Positions 24,846 to 38,575 of a stretch of DNA of 64,000 nt are shown piece after piece. Made by a program: the position numbers and the translations under genes. The notes under the pieces were generated by a model. That model saw nothing but the letters and a program-made list of their open reading frames with translations, made no database searches and was not told where the DNA came from. Every line of letters starts with the position of its first letter. The stretch's first letter is position 1. Source of the stretch: Epiperipatus broadwayi (Eukaryota > Onychophora > Udeonychophora > Euonychophora > Peripatidae); assembly GCA_028023455.1 (NCBI GenBank), contig JAQFVV010012398.1:10405160-10469159 (forward strand), written 5' to 3'.

Positions 24846-25162
24846 CAGGCAAAAGTCACTATACGTATTGCCACACACAGCAAGCTAGAATAATCAATGG
24901 ATGCCAGAAGGCTTGTGCATAAAATCCCCATCTAGTGCCTACTCATACAATATCCCCAGACTAATTTCTGCCATGTGGACTTTGTCAGTGAGAAGCCTTG
25001 GATCTGAGAGCACTGCACCTACATCTTAGGATCTAATGCAACCCTCCAGCAGCCACCTTTTATCTCCACTTAATTACAAAACTATGAGTCTTAAATTGAA
25101 AACACCTTAATATTTTCAATCCAAGCTCATTAGCTTATATAGTCATATAGATCTGAATTCAG
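24846..25162 (-). mobile_element. Partial inverted copy of the 25237-25713 MITE-like element
   Basis: This stretch matches the reverse complement of about 25322-25640 at roughly 90% identity (for example CCTCCAGCAGCCACCTTTTATCTCC against its complement near 25430), but lacks the outer terminal repeats. Together the two copies form a large inverted repeat with a spacer of about 160 bp. Confidence 0.8.
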
Positions 25163-25236
25163 TTCAGAACCTATACATTTTGGTGTCTTTGGTTCTTTAA
25201 TAACCATAGCCACCACTATCCTATTTGGAGGATTGG

Positions 25237-25713
25237 TTTTAAGCCAATAAACATCACATGATCACCATTTCTTATGCTTGCGTATAACTGTTGTTAAAAC
25301 ATGCAAAACTCACTATACATATTGTTACACACAGCTGAGTTCAGACCTATATGACTATAAAAGCTAATGAGCTTGGATTGAAAATATTAAGGTGTTTTCA
25401 ATTTAAGACTCATAGTTTTGTAGTTAAGTGGAGATAAAAGGTGGCTGCTGGAGGGTTGCATTAGATCCTAAGATCTAGGTGCACTGCTTTCAGATCCAAG
25501 GCTCCTCATTGACGAAGGCCACAAGCCAGAAACTAGTCTGGGGATATTGGATGAGTAGGCACTAGATGAGGATTTTATGCACAAGCCTTCTGGTATCCAC
25601 TGATTACTCTAGCTTGCTGTGTATGGCAATATGTATAGTGAGTTTTGCCCGTTTTAACAACAGTTATAAGCAAGCATAAGAAATAGTGATCATGTGATGT
25701 TTATTGGTTCAAA
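25237..25713. mobile_element. MITE-like element with ~95-bp terminal inverted repeats
   Basis: CCAATAAACATCACATGATCACC at the left (from about 25243) has its reverse complement at the right end (25690-25713). The inverted match extends inward about 95 bp through CTTATGCTTGC, ACTGTTGTTAAAAC and CTCACTATACATATTG. The ~480-bp element has no coding frame, so it is non-autonomous. TA or other target duplications could not be fixed with certainty. The end sequence recurs at 22863-22900. Confidence 0.75.
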
Positions 25714-27838
25714 ATTAATATCTGATAAAAATTATCACACCTGTTAATAAATAATGATCTACTAGAGTATTCTAAATAGAGTAAATAGTAATCAAATTGA
25801 TAAATGTAACAAATGCTTTGTTACTCTCAACCCTCTTGTGAAAGTTGGTATTTGTGTTTATTTTGGAAAGACTAACTTAATTTATAATAATGAATTAAAA
25901 TAATTTTTAAAGATATTACAAATAAGTATATTACTGACTGCATTTATAGATCCTTCATTATTTCATTATGTAACTAAGATAAATGTTTTTACATAATAGC
26001 AAAAATTTTGAAATATGATCTATAATAATACAAAGTTCACAGGGGCAGTTTCAAAAAGAATTTCTTCATCAACTATGTTAAGCCCCAACAATATTGACCA
26101 CCAGGAAATAAGGATTGCCAGCACTCCTATTGAAAAGAGTAACTGGTGCCTCTCTCAAACCAGGTTTTAATCTTTTATTAATGACAACAATGAAAAAAAA
26201 TTACTATTACATAATTTATATACTGAACTTTAGATGTAATTAGAGGGGATTTGAACAAAGACTTTCAAACTCCATTTATCTATCCATTCCATTTTATTTA
26301 ACTGATACACATGACCACATCCATGTAAAAAAATTAATGATTTTGTGCTGAACCAGCACTCACGAGTTGGTCATCTCCAACACATATATACAATCAGTGC
26401 TCAGTTTATATTAAGATAGCAATTCTTCAAACTTTAATGGATATGCTTCAATATTCACCCATCCATATGATAGAATGATCAAAGCCCTTATTCATGCCAA
26501 TAATGTTGTCACATCCATGTTGACTTTGTCACTCTGACCCCTCATATATAGGACCTCAATATGCCCATTTAAATAAACAAAATAGAGATGGGCAGAATTC
26601 AGGCAAAATCTACAATATTTTAAATACAAATATATTTTATATACTGAACTTTAGATGCTGTTAGAAAAAATTTGAACAAAACTTCCAATCTCCCTCCAGC
26701 TATCATTTCCATCTTATATAACATTAGAGGGTAGATAAGATTGAAGTTTGAAGATTTGTTATAAATTAATATAAACAGAAAACTGATTGTGTATATGTAT
26801 GGGGGATAACATTCTGGATTAACTGATGTATGCTGGTTCAGCACAAAATATGTATATTAGAGAATAATTGCTGGTAGAACAAATGATGACAGAATTTTAT
26901 CTTTTGAATCAATCCCTTAACACTGAAAACTTTAAAAAAAATCACGTTTTTTCCCCCATTATTAAAGATACAAAGGGAATAATTATTTATTTCCTAAGAA
27001 GTGAAATTCATTAGTTTTAGCTATTTGTTACTAAATTGTTTGCAGAATAATACAATTAATTTTAAAACGGTGTAAAACAAAAATGCAAATGCAGGTGTTT
27101 AGATAATATTTCTTTTAATATTTGCTTTAAACTGTAGCAGGAAATAAGTTTTGAAAGTGTCCATTTCAATAACATCTTTAAATTTCATTTTATTCGTGTA
27201 TTTTACCATGAACATTTTCCAGAAGTTTTACATATTTTATTGGGACAGTTGAGAAACCTGTACATAACATTAACAACATATTTGAATAAAATATACTTTA
27301 TTGAAATTAAATGTACAAATCATAATGTTAGAACAAATATTTATATTACAGATATTAAGATAAATGATTTTTATTTCATTTACAATTCACACAATAAATA
27401 GTTGAGATTTTATTTCAGATTTAACGTAACTTTACCTAAATATTTTAAAATGGTATTCTTTTGTATTTAAATATATCAGAGAAACATAAACACTCATACA
27501 TGCATCAACATATTAAATTATTACAGTACAGTAAAAGTTAGTCACCATTTAGCTTTATCATTATGTGTATACTAATATAAATATTGCTTTAACTGATTTT
27601 ATTTTAACTAATTTATCTCCATATATACAATATGCATTTTATTAGTGTATTGCCTTTTTTTTTATGTGTATGTTTTTAAAACCAAGTCCAAATTGCTACA
27701 AGAACTTCAAATGCTATAGAAATATGGAGACTTCTTGGATTTTTTTTTTTTAATTTTGTTTGATACTATAAATTTAAGATATTATTTTTATAATAAGCCA
27801 ATATAATTTTTTAAAGTTATGCTTATTATTTTACAAAT
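25714..27838. other. No gene; diverged repeats at 26210-26850
   Basis: ATATACTGAACTTTAGATG plus ATTTGAACAAA occurs at 26219 and again at 26640. GTGCTGAACCAGCA at about 26345 has an inverted partner GCTGGTTCAGCAC at about 26832. A related stretch recurs at 54140-54260 (AAATATATTTTATATAC...GATTTGAACACAGACTTTCAA). This is an interspersed repeat family of unknown class. The rest is AT-rich without features. Confidence 0.5.
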
Positions 27839-28807
27839 ACACCTGGGTCTCTTTTTATGCGAACTTATTTAACATGATTTTGAAGTTACGCGATTCATGT
27901 TTCACCGGAAGTCGATCTCCGATATTGCGCTATTACTTTAAATAATAAATTTTGCGCACTCACATTATATTGAAAGTAATAGCACATTATTGAAATTCGA
28001 CTTTCAACTTAGTAATTTCAATATTTTCAGTGCTTTATAATAGTAAGATTTTATGCAATAATGAAATTAAAATCATGACTTCCACATTTTATGTATACAC
28101 ACATTAAATTTTACAAGATTATAATGTAAATTTGTTCAAACATTGTGCATGTTAATTTTGCATTTTAAATCACATTCTGTTTTTGCTTTTCAAAAAAAAA
28201 CATTTAATCAATTATTAATCATTTAGTGTCTGCAAGTTTTATTTTAAAAGATGAGTAATAGCAGTGGGCACAATTAAAATTGAAAATTAAAGACAAAAAT
28301 AAGAATTTAATTTTTAGTTGTTAGATTAATTACTAATTACGTTGTCACCAGAAAACCATTAATTAACACAACATGAGAGTGACGTTTAGCACTAGTTGTA
28401 TTTCATCTTGTGAAGAATCTGATTTTTTTATCAGTTTGCAAACAAACCTGTTTACCGGCAAATAGTGATAATAATTAAAATGTGTATAAAAAATATAAAT
28501 TACTGTAAATTATGCATAAAAATATATTGTTTTGAATAAAATTAAATAATATAGTTAAAAAAAGCTTGTCCTGTATCAATTTTTTTCAAATTTGAAATTT
28601 TTTATTAGTCATATTTTATTTCCTTATTTTTTTTTTGCACGAATTTTAAAGTAAATTTTACACTGGTGCTTTGCTTTTACATGAGTTTTAAAAAATCACA
28701 GTCCATATTCCCCCTTTTTCAAGGTAAGTTACATCTATTTTTGCACAATTTCGTTTGCGCGTGTTTTCTGAGGAACCAATCTATCACGTAAAACGAGACC
28801 CAGGTGT
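27839..28807. mobile_element. MITE-like element A, ends ACACCTGGGTCTC
   Basis: The left end ACACCTGGGTCTC and right end GAGACCCAGGTGT are exact inverted repeats, 969 bp apart. The inverted similarity continues weakly (TTTTTATGCGAAC against TATCACGTAAAAC). No transposase frame is present. It is homologous along its length to the element at 29417-30335. The superfamily is not clear from the ends, and no target duplication was convincing. Confidence 0.8.
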
Positions 28808-29416
28808 CCCAAATAATCATCACAATATATATATATAACATAGATATTAATAGTAAAATGGACTGTTCCTTTTTTTTTCATCACATAGCAATGTGATTTG
28901 AAAATGCGGATTGTGTAATCCCACTATTAGAAGACATAACTGAGAATATCAAACCATACATAATTATAAAAACAAATCATGTTTCAAGAAGTGATTACAT
29001 ATATTATTATGTTTATATTTCCTTATTTTGTAAAAATAATGAATAAGGCACAATAATTAATATTTGTAAAAGAACAAAATTAAATGTATTCTTAATTCTG
29101 CATTGTTTCTGTGCCTGTCTTGCATCAGCACCCTCAAGACTTCACTCATCTCAAAATGTGAAAAATGAAACACCCAATGAAGCTCTTTATAACTAACAAA
29201 CATATATATAATTATATTCCTGAATAGATAGAAAGTAGTCAATTTCATTTCTTTTTTAAATTTTATCAGCTGATGATGAGAATTACCCTGAAACCGTAAT
29301 CCATGTATTCTCATAATTAGCAATTCAGAATTTAGTTATTATATAACATACTTTATTTAAATAATGAACTAATAATATAGGAGCATTAAAATGTACTTAC
29401 TAATAATAAAACAAAT
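28808..29416. other. Spacer between the two MITE copies
   Basis: It contains a minus-strand open frame (29323-29057) whose DNA looks like part of an interspersed repeat rather than a gene. A CTGATGA...GAAA pair in the same place was considered as a hammerhead ribozyme and rejected. Confidence 0.4.
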
Positions 29417-30335
29417 ACACCTGGGTCTCATTTTATGCAGATTATTTTAATGCGATTTTGAAGTTATGTGATTCATATTTCTTCTTAATATCTTTTATAT
29501 TTCACTATATTTATTAGATATCAAGAAATTTAAATTATTAATAACTTATTTTGACTTGAAATCCTTTTTTTATTTTCAAAAATATAACGTTATATTAGCA
29601 GCTAACGTGAATATGGCCAGAAGCTGTATTTAGAATATTAGCTTCTATGTAAATAACCTACTTCTTATACTAATGAGTAAATAATAATAATAGATTTATA
29701 TTTAGATATAAAAATATCGCAATAAATATTCAAAAATTTTAAACTTTTAAAACGTATTTTGTTAATTATAACAGAAATAAATAATTTTTTAGATTTTTAA
29801 AATAAATATTAATGAAGATTTTATTGATTTTATAAACTGAAAATAATCTTTCTAATGATAATCTATAATCTTTTTGTTTTGATTACGATCTCATTTTTTT
29901 AATATAGAAACAAAAACCTATTAACACAGCTTAAGACTGAAAGTGGCACTAGTTGTATGTCATATAACGAATCTGATTTCTTAACATTTTACAAATGAAC
30001 GCATATTGTCAAATAGACAAATAACCACTTATGATTAAAATATGTATGAAAAAATATAAAATTAAATACTGTAGTTAATAAAAAAAGTAAAAAAAAGTTT
30101 GTCTTGTATTATTTTTTTTAAAATATTTGAAATTTTTTATTAGTCATACTTTGTTTCATTATTTTTTTAATGTGAATTTTGAAGTAATTTTTCTTTCTTG
30201 CTTTGCTTTTGTGATTTCTGAAAATTACAACCCCTATCCCCATTTTTCAAGGTAAGTTAAGTCTATTTTTGTGCGATTTCTTTTGTGCACATTTTCTGAG
30301 GAACCTATCTAATGCATAAAATGAGACCCAGGTGT
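29417..30335. mobile_element. MITE-like element B, ends ACACCTGGGTCTC
   Basis: Same terminal inverted repeats and internal sequence as element A; 919 bp. Both copies share the flank ACAAAT before the left end. The last ~110 bp are the best conserved between copies, including TTTTTCAAGGTAAGTTA, which contains a consensus 5' splice site. The middle parts have diverged with indels. Confidence 0.8.
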
Positions 30336-33039
30336 AACATTGAAATGTATTAACTAATGTTATATGCATATTTTATTCAACTGGTAAAAATTTATATAAA
30401 ATGTAATTATTTAAGATTTTATCTGTCAAGAATATATTTGGTGTATATCTTTATTATAAGGAAATATAGATATATAAATAATAAGATTAATGAAAAAAGA
30501 AATTATTTCTCACTTTATGTATGTATTTATTAATTATAAAGAGCATCACATTGAATAACTTTGTGTCTCAACTTTAACACTTTGAAATAAAATAAAATGT
30601 TATTAATAAAAGTGAGATTCAAGTCTATTCAAATTTGTGATTAGAGATGTTAAAGCTTAAGACAAGTAATGAAAGGGCTTCCCTTGAAACTAGTCCTGTC
30701 ATAGATCACATTCACATTTTGGCTATTATATATCTTAATAATATTATAAGATTTAGCACAGAAAGAAATACCTACATAATGATTTTATAAGTGTGTGTGT
30801 GTTTATATATATTGTAACCTTTAGCTTTATCAGTAAAACTACATCCCCATCTATCTAATTGTTTAGTACTTAAAAAAAATTGTTTCCAATAAGTTAATTT
30901 CTATAGTAAGCCAACTTGTTATAGCTTGATATTCAAATGTTAATGCCTTCTATAAGTTATTTTGTAAGAGCTTTCATGAGTTTTATTTACTTTAAAAATT
31001 ATTTTTAATATCTTATTGTAATGTTTTAAATTCACATGTAATTGTAGATAACTTTCAATTGCCTATTGAACAAATATTAGAAAAATATTAAGATTCAAAA
31101 CTATTTTAATAAAGTACTAGTCTCTAAGAATCAATGTTAGAATTAAACTTTAAAGACATGTTGAATTTTTAATGCTCATTATTAATATTTACATTATTTG
31201 TTTTTTAAAATGCATTTTATTTAAATTGTTTGCTAATAATATTTTCTTAATGCCAGTTGTAATAAAAATTAAGTCAATTAAATAAGTTTTAGTTAGTTAA
31301 TTAGAGAAGATAAAAAATTAATTTATTAGTAAAAGTTATTAATTTTAAATAAAAGAAAGCATTAGCAAAAGTGTGGGAGTGTATTTGGATAATAAATTTC
31401 AATTTTATTTTTCTGGTTGCAAATTAAAATATATTCTTAAATATTTATTTTTAAAAGGCTTATTGAAAAAAAAAATTCTGGGAAACTTCATCTTTATTAA
31501 ATATTGTAAAAGCATGTTTAAAAAAGAATAATGTAAATTAATGTTTAATTTAAACATAATGTAATTTATTATACAATATTTTATTTTATTTTCACTGTAA
31601 TAATTTTAGTTCTATAAATAATTAATTATCTTAAAATGTAACATTGTTGATTAACTCTAGACAATTTTGTAAATGAGTTTACTTTTAGTGATGTCTCCCA
31701 TGATACCAGTTAATCTTTAAACTTTAATGAATTAAAGTCAAGTAAAGAGTTGATACAAGTGTCAATTTCATCCAACAAAAATCAGTCACATGGTCAGTAA
31801 TACAAATAGATGGCAAGTTGCACACATGTTCTTACTTGTTATTTTAATACTTTCTACTAACCTTGAGTATTTTTTGCTGGGGAAGTTTATTTGATTAATA
31901 ATTAATTTTCATTCAGTTTAATTGCTTATAGAAATTTTATATTTTACTTAAAATTAAACATGTATTGCTGAAATTACTAAAAGAAGTTAAATACCTACAT
32001 AGCCAAGAAACAATAATGAAAATTTTATCTAAATATTTAATAATAATGGTCAAGTTATTTCTATATAAAATGTACAGTTTAAGGGAATTCTTCAAGACTT
32101 GACACTATTAGGTAAAAACTTGTAATGATTCCTATTTTTTCAGTAATAGTAGACAATATTATCTATTTAATATTTTATATACTGGAATATTAAGACTGCT
32201 AAAAACTATAACTATTGTTGGTAATTGAAAGTTTTTAATAGTGTAAAATGTTTTTTGCTCATAACTTTATGACATGCTGAGAATAAAATGTTTGTTAAAA
32301 CATTTGAATATTTTTCAGCAACATATGTTTTTAAAAATGCTTTTATTTTAAATTTTTTTAAAAAAAAAAAGGTTTTCTTTGGAATAATTCATCTTTTGCA
32401 TGAATATATTATTTAATTCCAGTGAAAAGAACCTGCTTAATGATAATGAAAATTTTATAAATTTCTTACCTGAATTTTAAAATAACATTGCCTTATTGTT
32501 AGCTTAGCAGTGGGATAGAAATTACTTGCTCACAAAAACTTTATTTCAAGTTTATTTCAGACTAGAGTCAGGAAAGATATTTTATAATTCAGTGAAATTA
32601 AGAATATGAACTTACTCTATTGTTCTCATAATTTATTATATGACTATTTACTTTTAAAATAATCTTCTAAAATATTAATAGTTATTACTATTACCCTTAA
32701 ATTATCACTTGTACTGAATGATTGGATAAAAAATTTTGCTTTACAATGAAATTTTATGTCTGCAAAGAGGTAAATGCATCTTATATTTTATCTTCAATCT
32801 GCGTTTTCAAAGAAATAAGAAGTAATGAATTCATATAAAATATTATAGATGCATCATTATTATCTGCACTTTATTTGAAATATTTTGCAAAATTTGAATG
32901 ATCATTAATGTATTTTGTGCTCAAATTCACCAGGAAATCTATTGCTTATTAGAAATATTTAAATGCTGTATGAATAATTTAAATTGGCTATGTTTTAACA
33001 AGTAGGAGAAATTGTTGGCTTTTTCTGTCATAATTACAG
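30336..33039. other. No gene recognised
   Basis: AT-rich probable intron. A short minus-strand segment ending CTAACAATAAGG...AAATTCAG before GTAAGA (about 32470-32502) is open (LTIRQCYFKIQ), but its acceptor is weak, so it is not called. Confidence 0.4.
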
Positions 33040-33070
33040 ACTGTATCCTGTTGAATGATAGAACATCCAG
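33040..33070 (+). CDS. Candidate 31-nt exon, CILLNDRTS
   Basis: A strong acceptor (GGCTTTTTCTGTCATAATTACAG, ending 33039) and a CCAG|GTAAAA donor (33071) bracket 31 bases with only one open frame. It enters in phase 1, encodes C-I-L-L-N-D-R-T-S, and leaves in phase 2. Joined to the exon at 40519 it reads NDRTSSAPTYHEITW. The protein is not recognised. Confidence 0.35.
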
Positions 33071-36000
33071 GTAAAAGATTTTTATTTATTTATTAATGGG
33101 AAACTGGGTATAATTTTAAGTTTTAATATTATGCTATTGTCATTTACCATATATTTTATTTTATTGATTTTGTGCATTTTGTCTGATATGATTTTATGAA
33201 TCATTTGTAAAATATAGCATCCAGAAGATCACAGAATATTTACCTGTTATAATGCTATATTCTTATTGCTTATTTTAGGCCATGCTTTTATTAAAGCCAG
33301 ATTTGACAAATAAGTTTTACACCTTATTGATTTTACACATCAGTAGCATTACTCTCTCTCTCTCTCTCGTTTCTTAATTGTACATGCTTATCTTGCCATT
33401 GTGTTTTCCAACAATTACAGTTTTCTTTCTCCTGTGGATATGTATTTTGCTAGCACATGTTTTCTAAAGACATTGCAGCTATGCCTCTCTATTATTATAT
33501 ATTCTATGAGTTATATCTTTTGTCTCATATTTATGCACAAATGCTTTATTTAGGACAGTTATTACTGTTTCTATTATATATTTGATAGGTCCTCATTTTT
33601 CTCTTGCTTAGAGACTAAGTCCTAATATATTTATTGTCCTCACATGCAGGTGCTTCTCGTTGAGTTCATGCCAACACTTATTTTATATTGTGTTATTTAT
33701 ATATAGATCAAAGATATATTGTATCATGTACTTTGAATTAAGCTATATATGGTGTACCACCATGTCTTTAATTTATGTCAATTGATATTGTAGTTAGTTC
33801 TGAGGAAAGTCATCTTTCTCTTCTATTGCACTCTTTAATATTCTATGTATAGATTGTAGATTGTTTTTGATGTGTAGATCTATTAGCTGTGCTTTGCTGG
33901 TATTATAGGATGTAAAACTGTTAAACACTTATTTCAGATAAAATTGTAATTTTTGTGCCTCAATAAGTTATATACATCTCCTTCAGCATTTATTCCATCA
34001 CTGGATTGGTAAGTCGTATTTAAATAAATGTACTCATTGTGAGGACAACATAATAGACTAATTGTACTGTGAAAATGGAGAATTCTTATAGTACTGTTAA
34101 TATTGAAAAAGGTTTTTGTTAAACAAAGTTAAATCTGCTGTACTCTGACAGATTTCTTTCTTTTCACTAGATTTAAGCTTTCAACTTTCACTTTAATATT
34201 AAACCATTACTATTTATCAGAATATAATAAATTTGACCACATTCCATAGATATTTTTGTTTAGAAATTAAATAAATTTTAAAAAATCATATTTGATTTTT
34301 GGAATTATTTTAAAAATTATATTTTAGTGAAAAACTGTCACATCATCAAATTTCAGGTGGAGCCAATCCAATTTGCAAAATGAACAAAATCTTGTTTGTT
34401 TGAGATTTGTTTTAAAAATCTGAACAAATTATTTTTATAACTACTAAATCTATTAATTTATGCCTTAAAAGTTTACAATTTTTTCATAATTTTTATGATA
34501 TTGCTAAATATAATAGCAGTCAGGTGAGTGATGTCATTTTCTAAAAAGCTGTGTTTTAAAGTGAACATAATCTCTATAGTAACAATATTCAGAAGAACAT
34601 ATTCTTTCATATTTAAAAATGAATCATTTCTGTAAAAAAAAAATGTAATAATATTTATTTTTGATTTTTAATAATTATTACACAATTACAATACAAATAT
34701 AATCATAAACGTTCCAAAAAAAATTAAGTTTTTAGACCATCATAATATTTTCTTGATGATCATAATATTTCCACAAAATCAGCCAAGTTTGTGATTGCTG
34801 AATAAACAATGTCTACTCATCACACTGAGGTTTCAGTTCTTTTGGGACATTGATTACTCGATTTTCTCACCATCTTTTGATTTTTTTTTTTGTAACTAAA
34901 ATATTAGAATATAAATATATCTGAATTTTAAAGCTGTAAAAAAAAAGTTTCGCAAAATTTTCACCAGGGAAAAAAATCTGCAAATTTAATTGCTAGAAAT
35001 CTTCCCTGAACCTAACTGTGAAAATAAATGAACAAGTTAATAATAGTCAATAATTATTTAATCTGTAAATTTATTTTTACTCTATCTGTAAACTTTAAAA
35101 ATCATATTTCTCTTATGCAATTGCATTTTGTTTAAATAATTCATCTTTCTTTCGGTGAGATTATGGATTTCCAAAATTGCTATCTATTCAATATTTTTAT
35201 TATTAAAATAAATGTTTTATTGTTAATTTTGGTTTCATCATCATCTGCACATAGTGTCTAGAAATCTTGATACTATAAAATTTATTATGGAGTTATCTTT
35301 TATGTTGAACATTAAGAGTGCATGAACATACAAAATTTAGTATAATAATCACTTTGTTAAAATTTTTATATAGATGTTACAAAAGCATCTAAGAAATAAA
35401 TTATTCATTTTCTTAATTATCAAATGATCACTTTAACTAATTGCATTTATTAAAATAAAACTGCTTTAGTGATAAAAATGTTTATTTTATTCAGAAGATT
35501 ATTATTTTTGATTAAAACATCATAAATTTAAATGATAAAATTATCTCAAATTCATAAAAAAAAAGTTTTAGTAGGACTTATTAGTGTGGTATCCTGACTA
35601 TTCATAAAATCACTTATCTATTCACTATATTTGAATGTTATCCTGCTATATTCTTTTATTCCAAATTAAGAGTTTTTCATGCATTTATTTTAAGTAAAAT
35701 ATTTTCTTTAAAATTCATTATTATTGTTGTCATTTGATTAAACATTATTTTATAGGTAATAGTATAACTTCCTTAAATTATTACTAGAATTATAATCATT
35801 GCTTAATAATTCTTAAATGAAAAGAAAAGTAAAAATTTGTAATGTTATAAAATTTCAATTACAAAACCCTGAAATTTTAATATTACATAAACAAATATGA
35901 AAGAAAATGTTTTGCCAAAAGAAATTGATTTTGAGAATTAATGTGGCACAAACATAAGAAATATATAGCTATTTACCAAAAGAAATAAATGTAGATCTGA

Positions 36001-36299
36001 TCATGGCAGATAGTGGTTATTAGAAGTGCTCTAGTGGGAAGATCTATTAGAAAGAGGATTTAATATAACCTAACCATTTTATGATATATGCTTCCAATAT
36101 TAAGAGCCTCCCTGTAATTTGTGAATTGAGAATTATTAATTGCTATTATTATCCTTGCTCTTCTTTTTATTGTAGCATATAGCATTTGATAACACCTCTG
36201 AGTTTAGCCTATAATAATGGTTTATTATTATTTTGGACATCATATCTCGATGATTTGGATATCATTTTATATTGAGTAAATGTTGTGGTTACTGTTATG
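33071..36299. other. Pyrimidine-rich and AT-rich DNA, no gene recognised
   Basis: 33240-34020 is T/C-rich with a short (TC)n run (33351-33369) and many splice-acceptor-like sequences. A 22-nt segment before GTAAGT at 34013 was considered and not called. The remainder is AT-rich. Confidence 0.4.
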
Positions 36300-37572
36300 G
36301 TCATTCTCTCTCTTTTCGTACGTTATAATATTTATATATATTGAAGCAGTTGGATCTAAGTTCGATCCTAGCTTCATGATCTTTCACCTGTAGCCAACTT
36401 CAAACCCTTGTACTAACCTTGAATTTCCGATGCAATGGGGCTTTATACGTTCAGTCCATGCTAGTTTCCTTAAAGAAAAACTATTATAAATGTGTGTTAA
36501 AATTAACTCATTTGAGATTTAAACTAATCATTTCTATTAATAAATTCATGTTAGAATTATTCATGAATTTATATATATTATAACTGCGTGGATTGTGCGT
36601 ATATATTTATAAATATTTAAATGTACATATTCGTTCTAAAGTTTCATTGCGTCGGAAATGTTTTATTTTACTTTAAATAGTTTGTTCAAATTTTTAGTGA
36701 TTAAAAGCTACATTCTTTCGATAAGCTTTCAGATTGTCCCTTTCCAAAAACAATGGGTAAAGTTTTTATTAATTAGAAAAAAGATAAGTATTTAAAATGT
36801 AAGGACGGTCCTAATTAAAATCATTTTCTGATTTTAAAAATTCATTTTCTAATTAGAAAATGAATTCAAGTTAATGAGTTTGAAAGCCTTATCGAAGGAA
36901 TGTATCTAAAAACAACCAGTAAATTTTTGTAAGATTGATTAGGAAAGAAGCGCTAGCCTGAAGGCATCAGAGGACAGATAAATAGCCCAGAAAAAGTTTC
37001 CAAGCAGCTATTATTCCTCATTAAGAGAAGCCATATATATTTCATTAGAGAAGAAGCCGCCCAGTTAAATTATGAAGTAAAATAGTGTTTCTACCATGGT
37101 GGGGGGGGGCTTAACTTCAAGAGTCTGACTACGGTTCCTTAAGTCCCCTGAAAATCTTCAATGTGGCTGCAATATAAAAATTCATATACCAATCGTAAGC
37201 TGCCGAAACCTTAGAGAAATCCATCAAAATGCTATTCACATAATTTTCAAAATGCGCGCATACGTTTCATCCAACTGGACTCTGCCCTGTGGAAACTCAG
37301 AAGCCAACCATGAAGAAATGGTAATATCTTTCCTTTTGAACCTGGCCAGTTCTGAACTTTAAGTTAAAACATCTTTAAGCTATCTACTGTAAAATTGTCT
37401 TTTTATTAATGTTATTTTAAATTATGTAGTAATTCTCTATCTATCTCTAGTCTTTAAATTTAATATCTGTTAACTTTCCTTTCTTACGATGGCGGTTCGT
37501 TTATTTAACCCTATTATATATTTGCTAGATGATTATTAATATAATTTATTTTTTATTATATGCCAATAATAA

Positions 37573-37696
37573 CTTCAACTCGATAATAATTTCCTTCGTT
37601 GCATTTGCCGTGTTAAATAATATTATATTTATTTTTATAGTAATTCTTACCCACTAGAACTAATTTGATACAGTTCTATTAATTATCGAGTTGAAG
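37573..37696. repeat. Inverted repeat CTTCAACTCGATAAT / ATTATCGAGTTGAAG
   Basis: Arms of 15-16 bp (near 37574 and 37682) are exact reverse complements, separated by about 90 bp. Confidence 0.75.
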
Positions 37697-37764
37697 GATT
37701 TATACAATTTTTGCTATTTTATTAATGGCTAATAACAACAAATTATTAGCTCAATTTCTAACCT

Positions 37765-38575
37765 ATGCTCCCGGCCACTTTACTGAGTTTATAATATCTA
37801 TTTATTCACATTAATATATTGTTTCGCAAAAAGGTCGATAAAGGAGTTAAATGAATATATTCTAATTCAAATTTTATACTTTCTAGTAATATTCAGGAAG
37901 GGCATGGGATTTAGGGCATAATTAATATAATTTCTAATTGCATTAAATACTTTTTGATTAAAGCACGTTTGACTTTAATTTAACTTGATCAGGTCATCAC
38001 GTAGAGCACTCTTTATATAAATTGGGTTTTATTATTTAAATACGATGATTACCAAGTCATCATTTTCCGAACGTTGCTGACGCGAGCCATCTCCTGTTTC
38101 ATAGGCTTGTCCTCGGTGATATTTCTATTAGTTTAATTATCTAGGAAGAAAGCACTTCCTCCACTTGCTCGTTTTTTTTATTATATTGGAACACCAAAGG
38201 CTCGTGGCTATGACCCGGCCTGATTTCCCCTCATACTTAAATCACCGACCAGCCATCATATTTATCGTGTTCATTTTTATAGCTCATAAGTCGTCAGTAC
38301 CGTTTATTTCTCAGTTCCAGTAAAGCCCGCTCTAATGCTCTTAAATCGTGATGAATTGATTTTATTAAAGTCGAACAAATTCATATTTATTTATAATTAA
38401 GTAAGTTTTCTATTAAATATTAAAGTTATGCCCTAAATACGTATCTTGCTCTTTGTGAATTGATTTACGAATGTGAAAATAAATATCACATTCTTTCCTT
38501 TAGAATCAGAATAATAATTTCAGTCATAGCCAAATACCTTTATCTACCTTTATTTTCTTGTCGGGGGCATAGACA
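37765..38575. repeat. ~800-bp imperfect palindrome (foldback element?)
   Basis: The left arm starts CTATGCTCCCGG (about 37766) and the right arm ends CGGGGGCATAG (about 38572). Matching continues inward through ATTTAGGGCATAA (37909) with TTATGCCCTAAAT (about 38437), and CGTTTGACTTTAAT with its complement near 38370, to ATCACG / CGTGAT near 38000 and 38350. The arms are diverged with indels, and a ~350-bp centre does not pair well. It resembles a foldback or long-TIR transposon; the superfamily is unknown. Confidence 0.55.

Noticed and set aside
29262-29300. CTGATGA (29270-29276) and GAAA (29290-29293) at hammerhead-like spacing
   Set aside because: Stem II pairs poorly and no partner for stem III or a cleavage-site strand was found nearby.
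33991-34012. 22-nt segment between CTTCAG and GTAAGT on the + strand
   Set aside because: The surrounding pyrimidine-rich DNA makes acceptors common, and its phases do not chain to the exons at 33040 and 40519.
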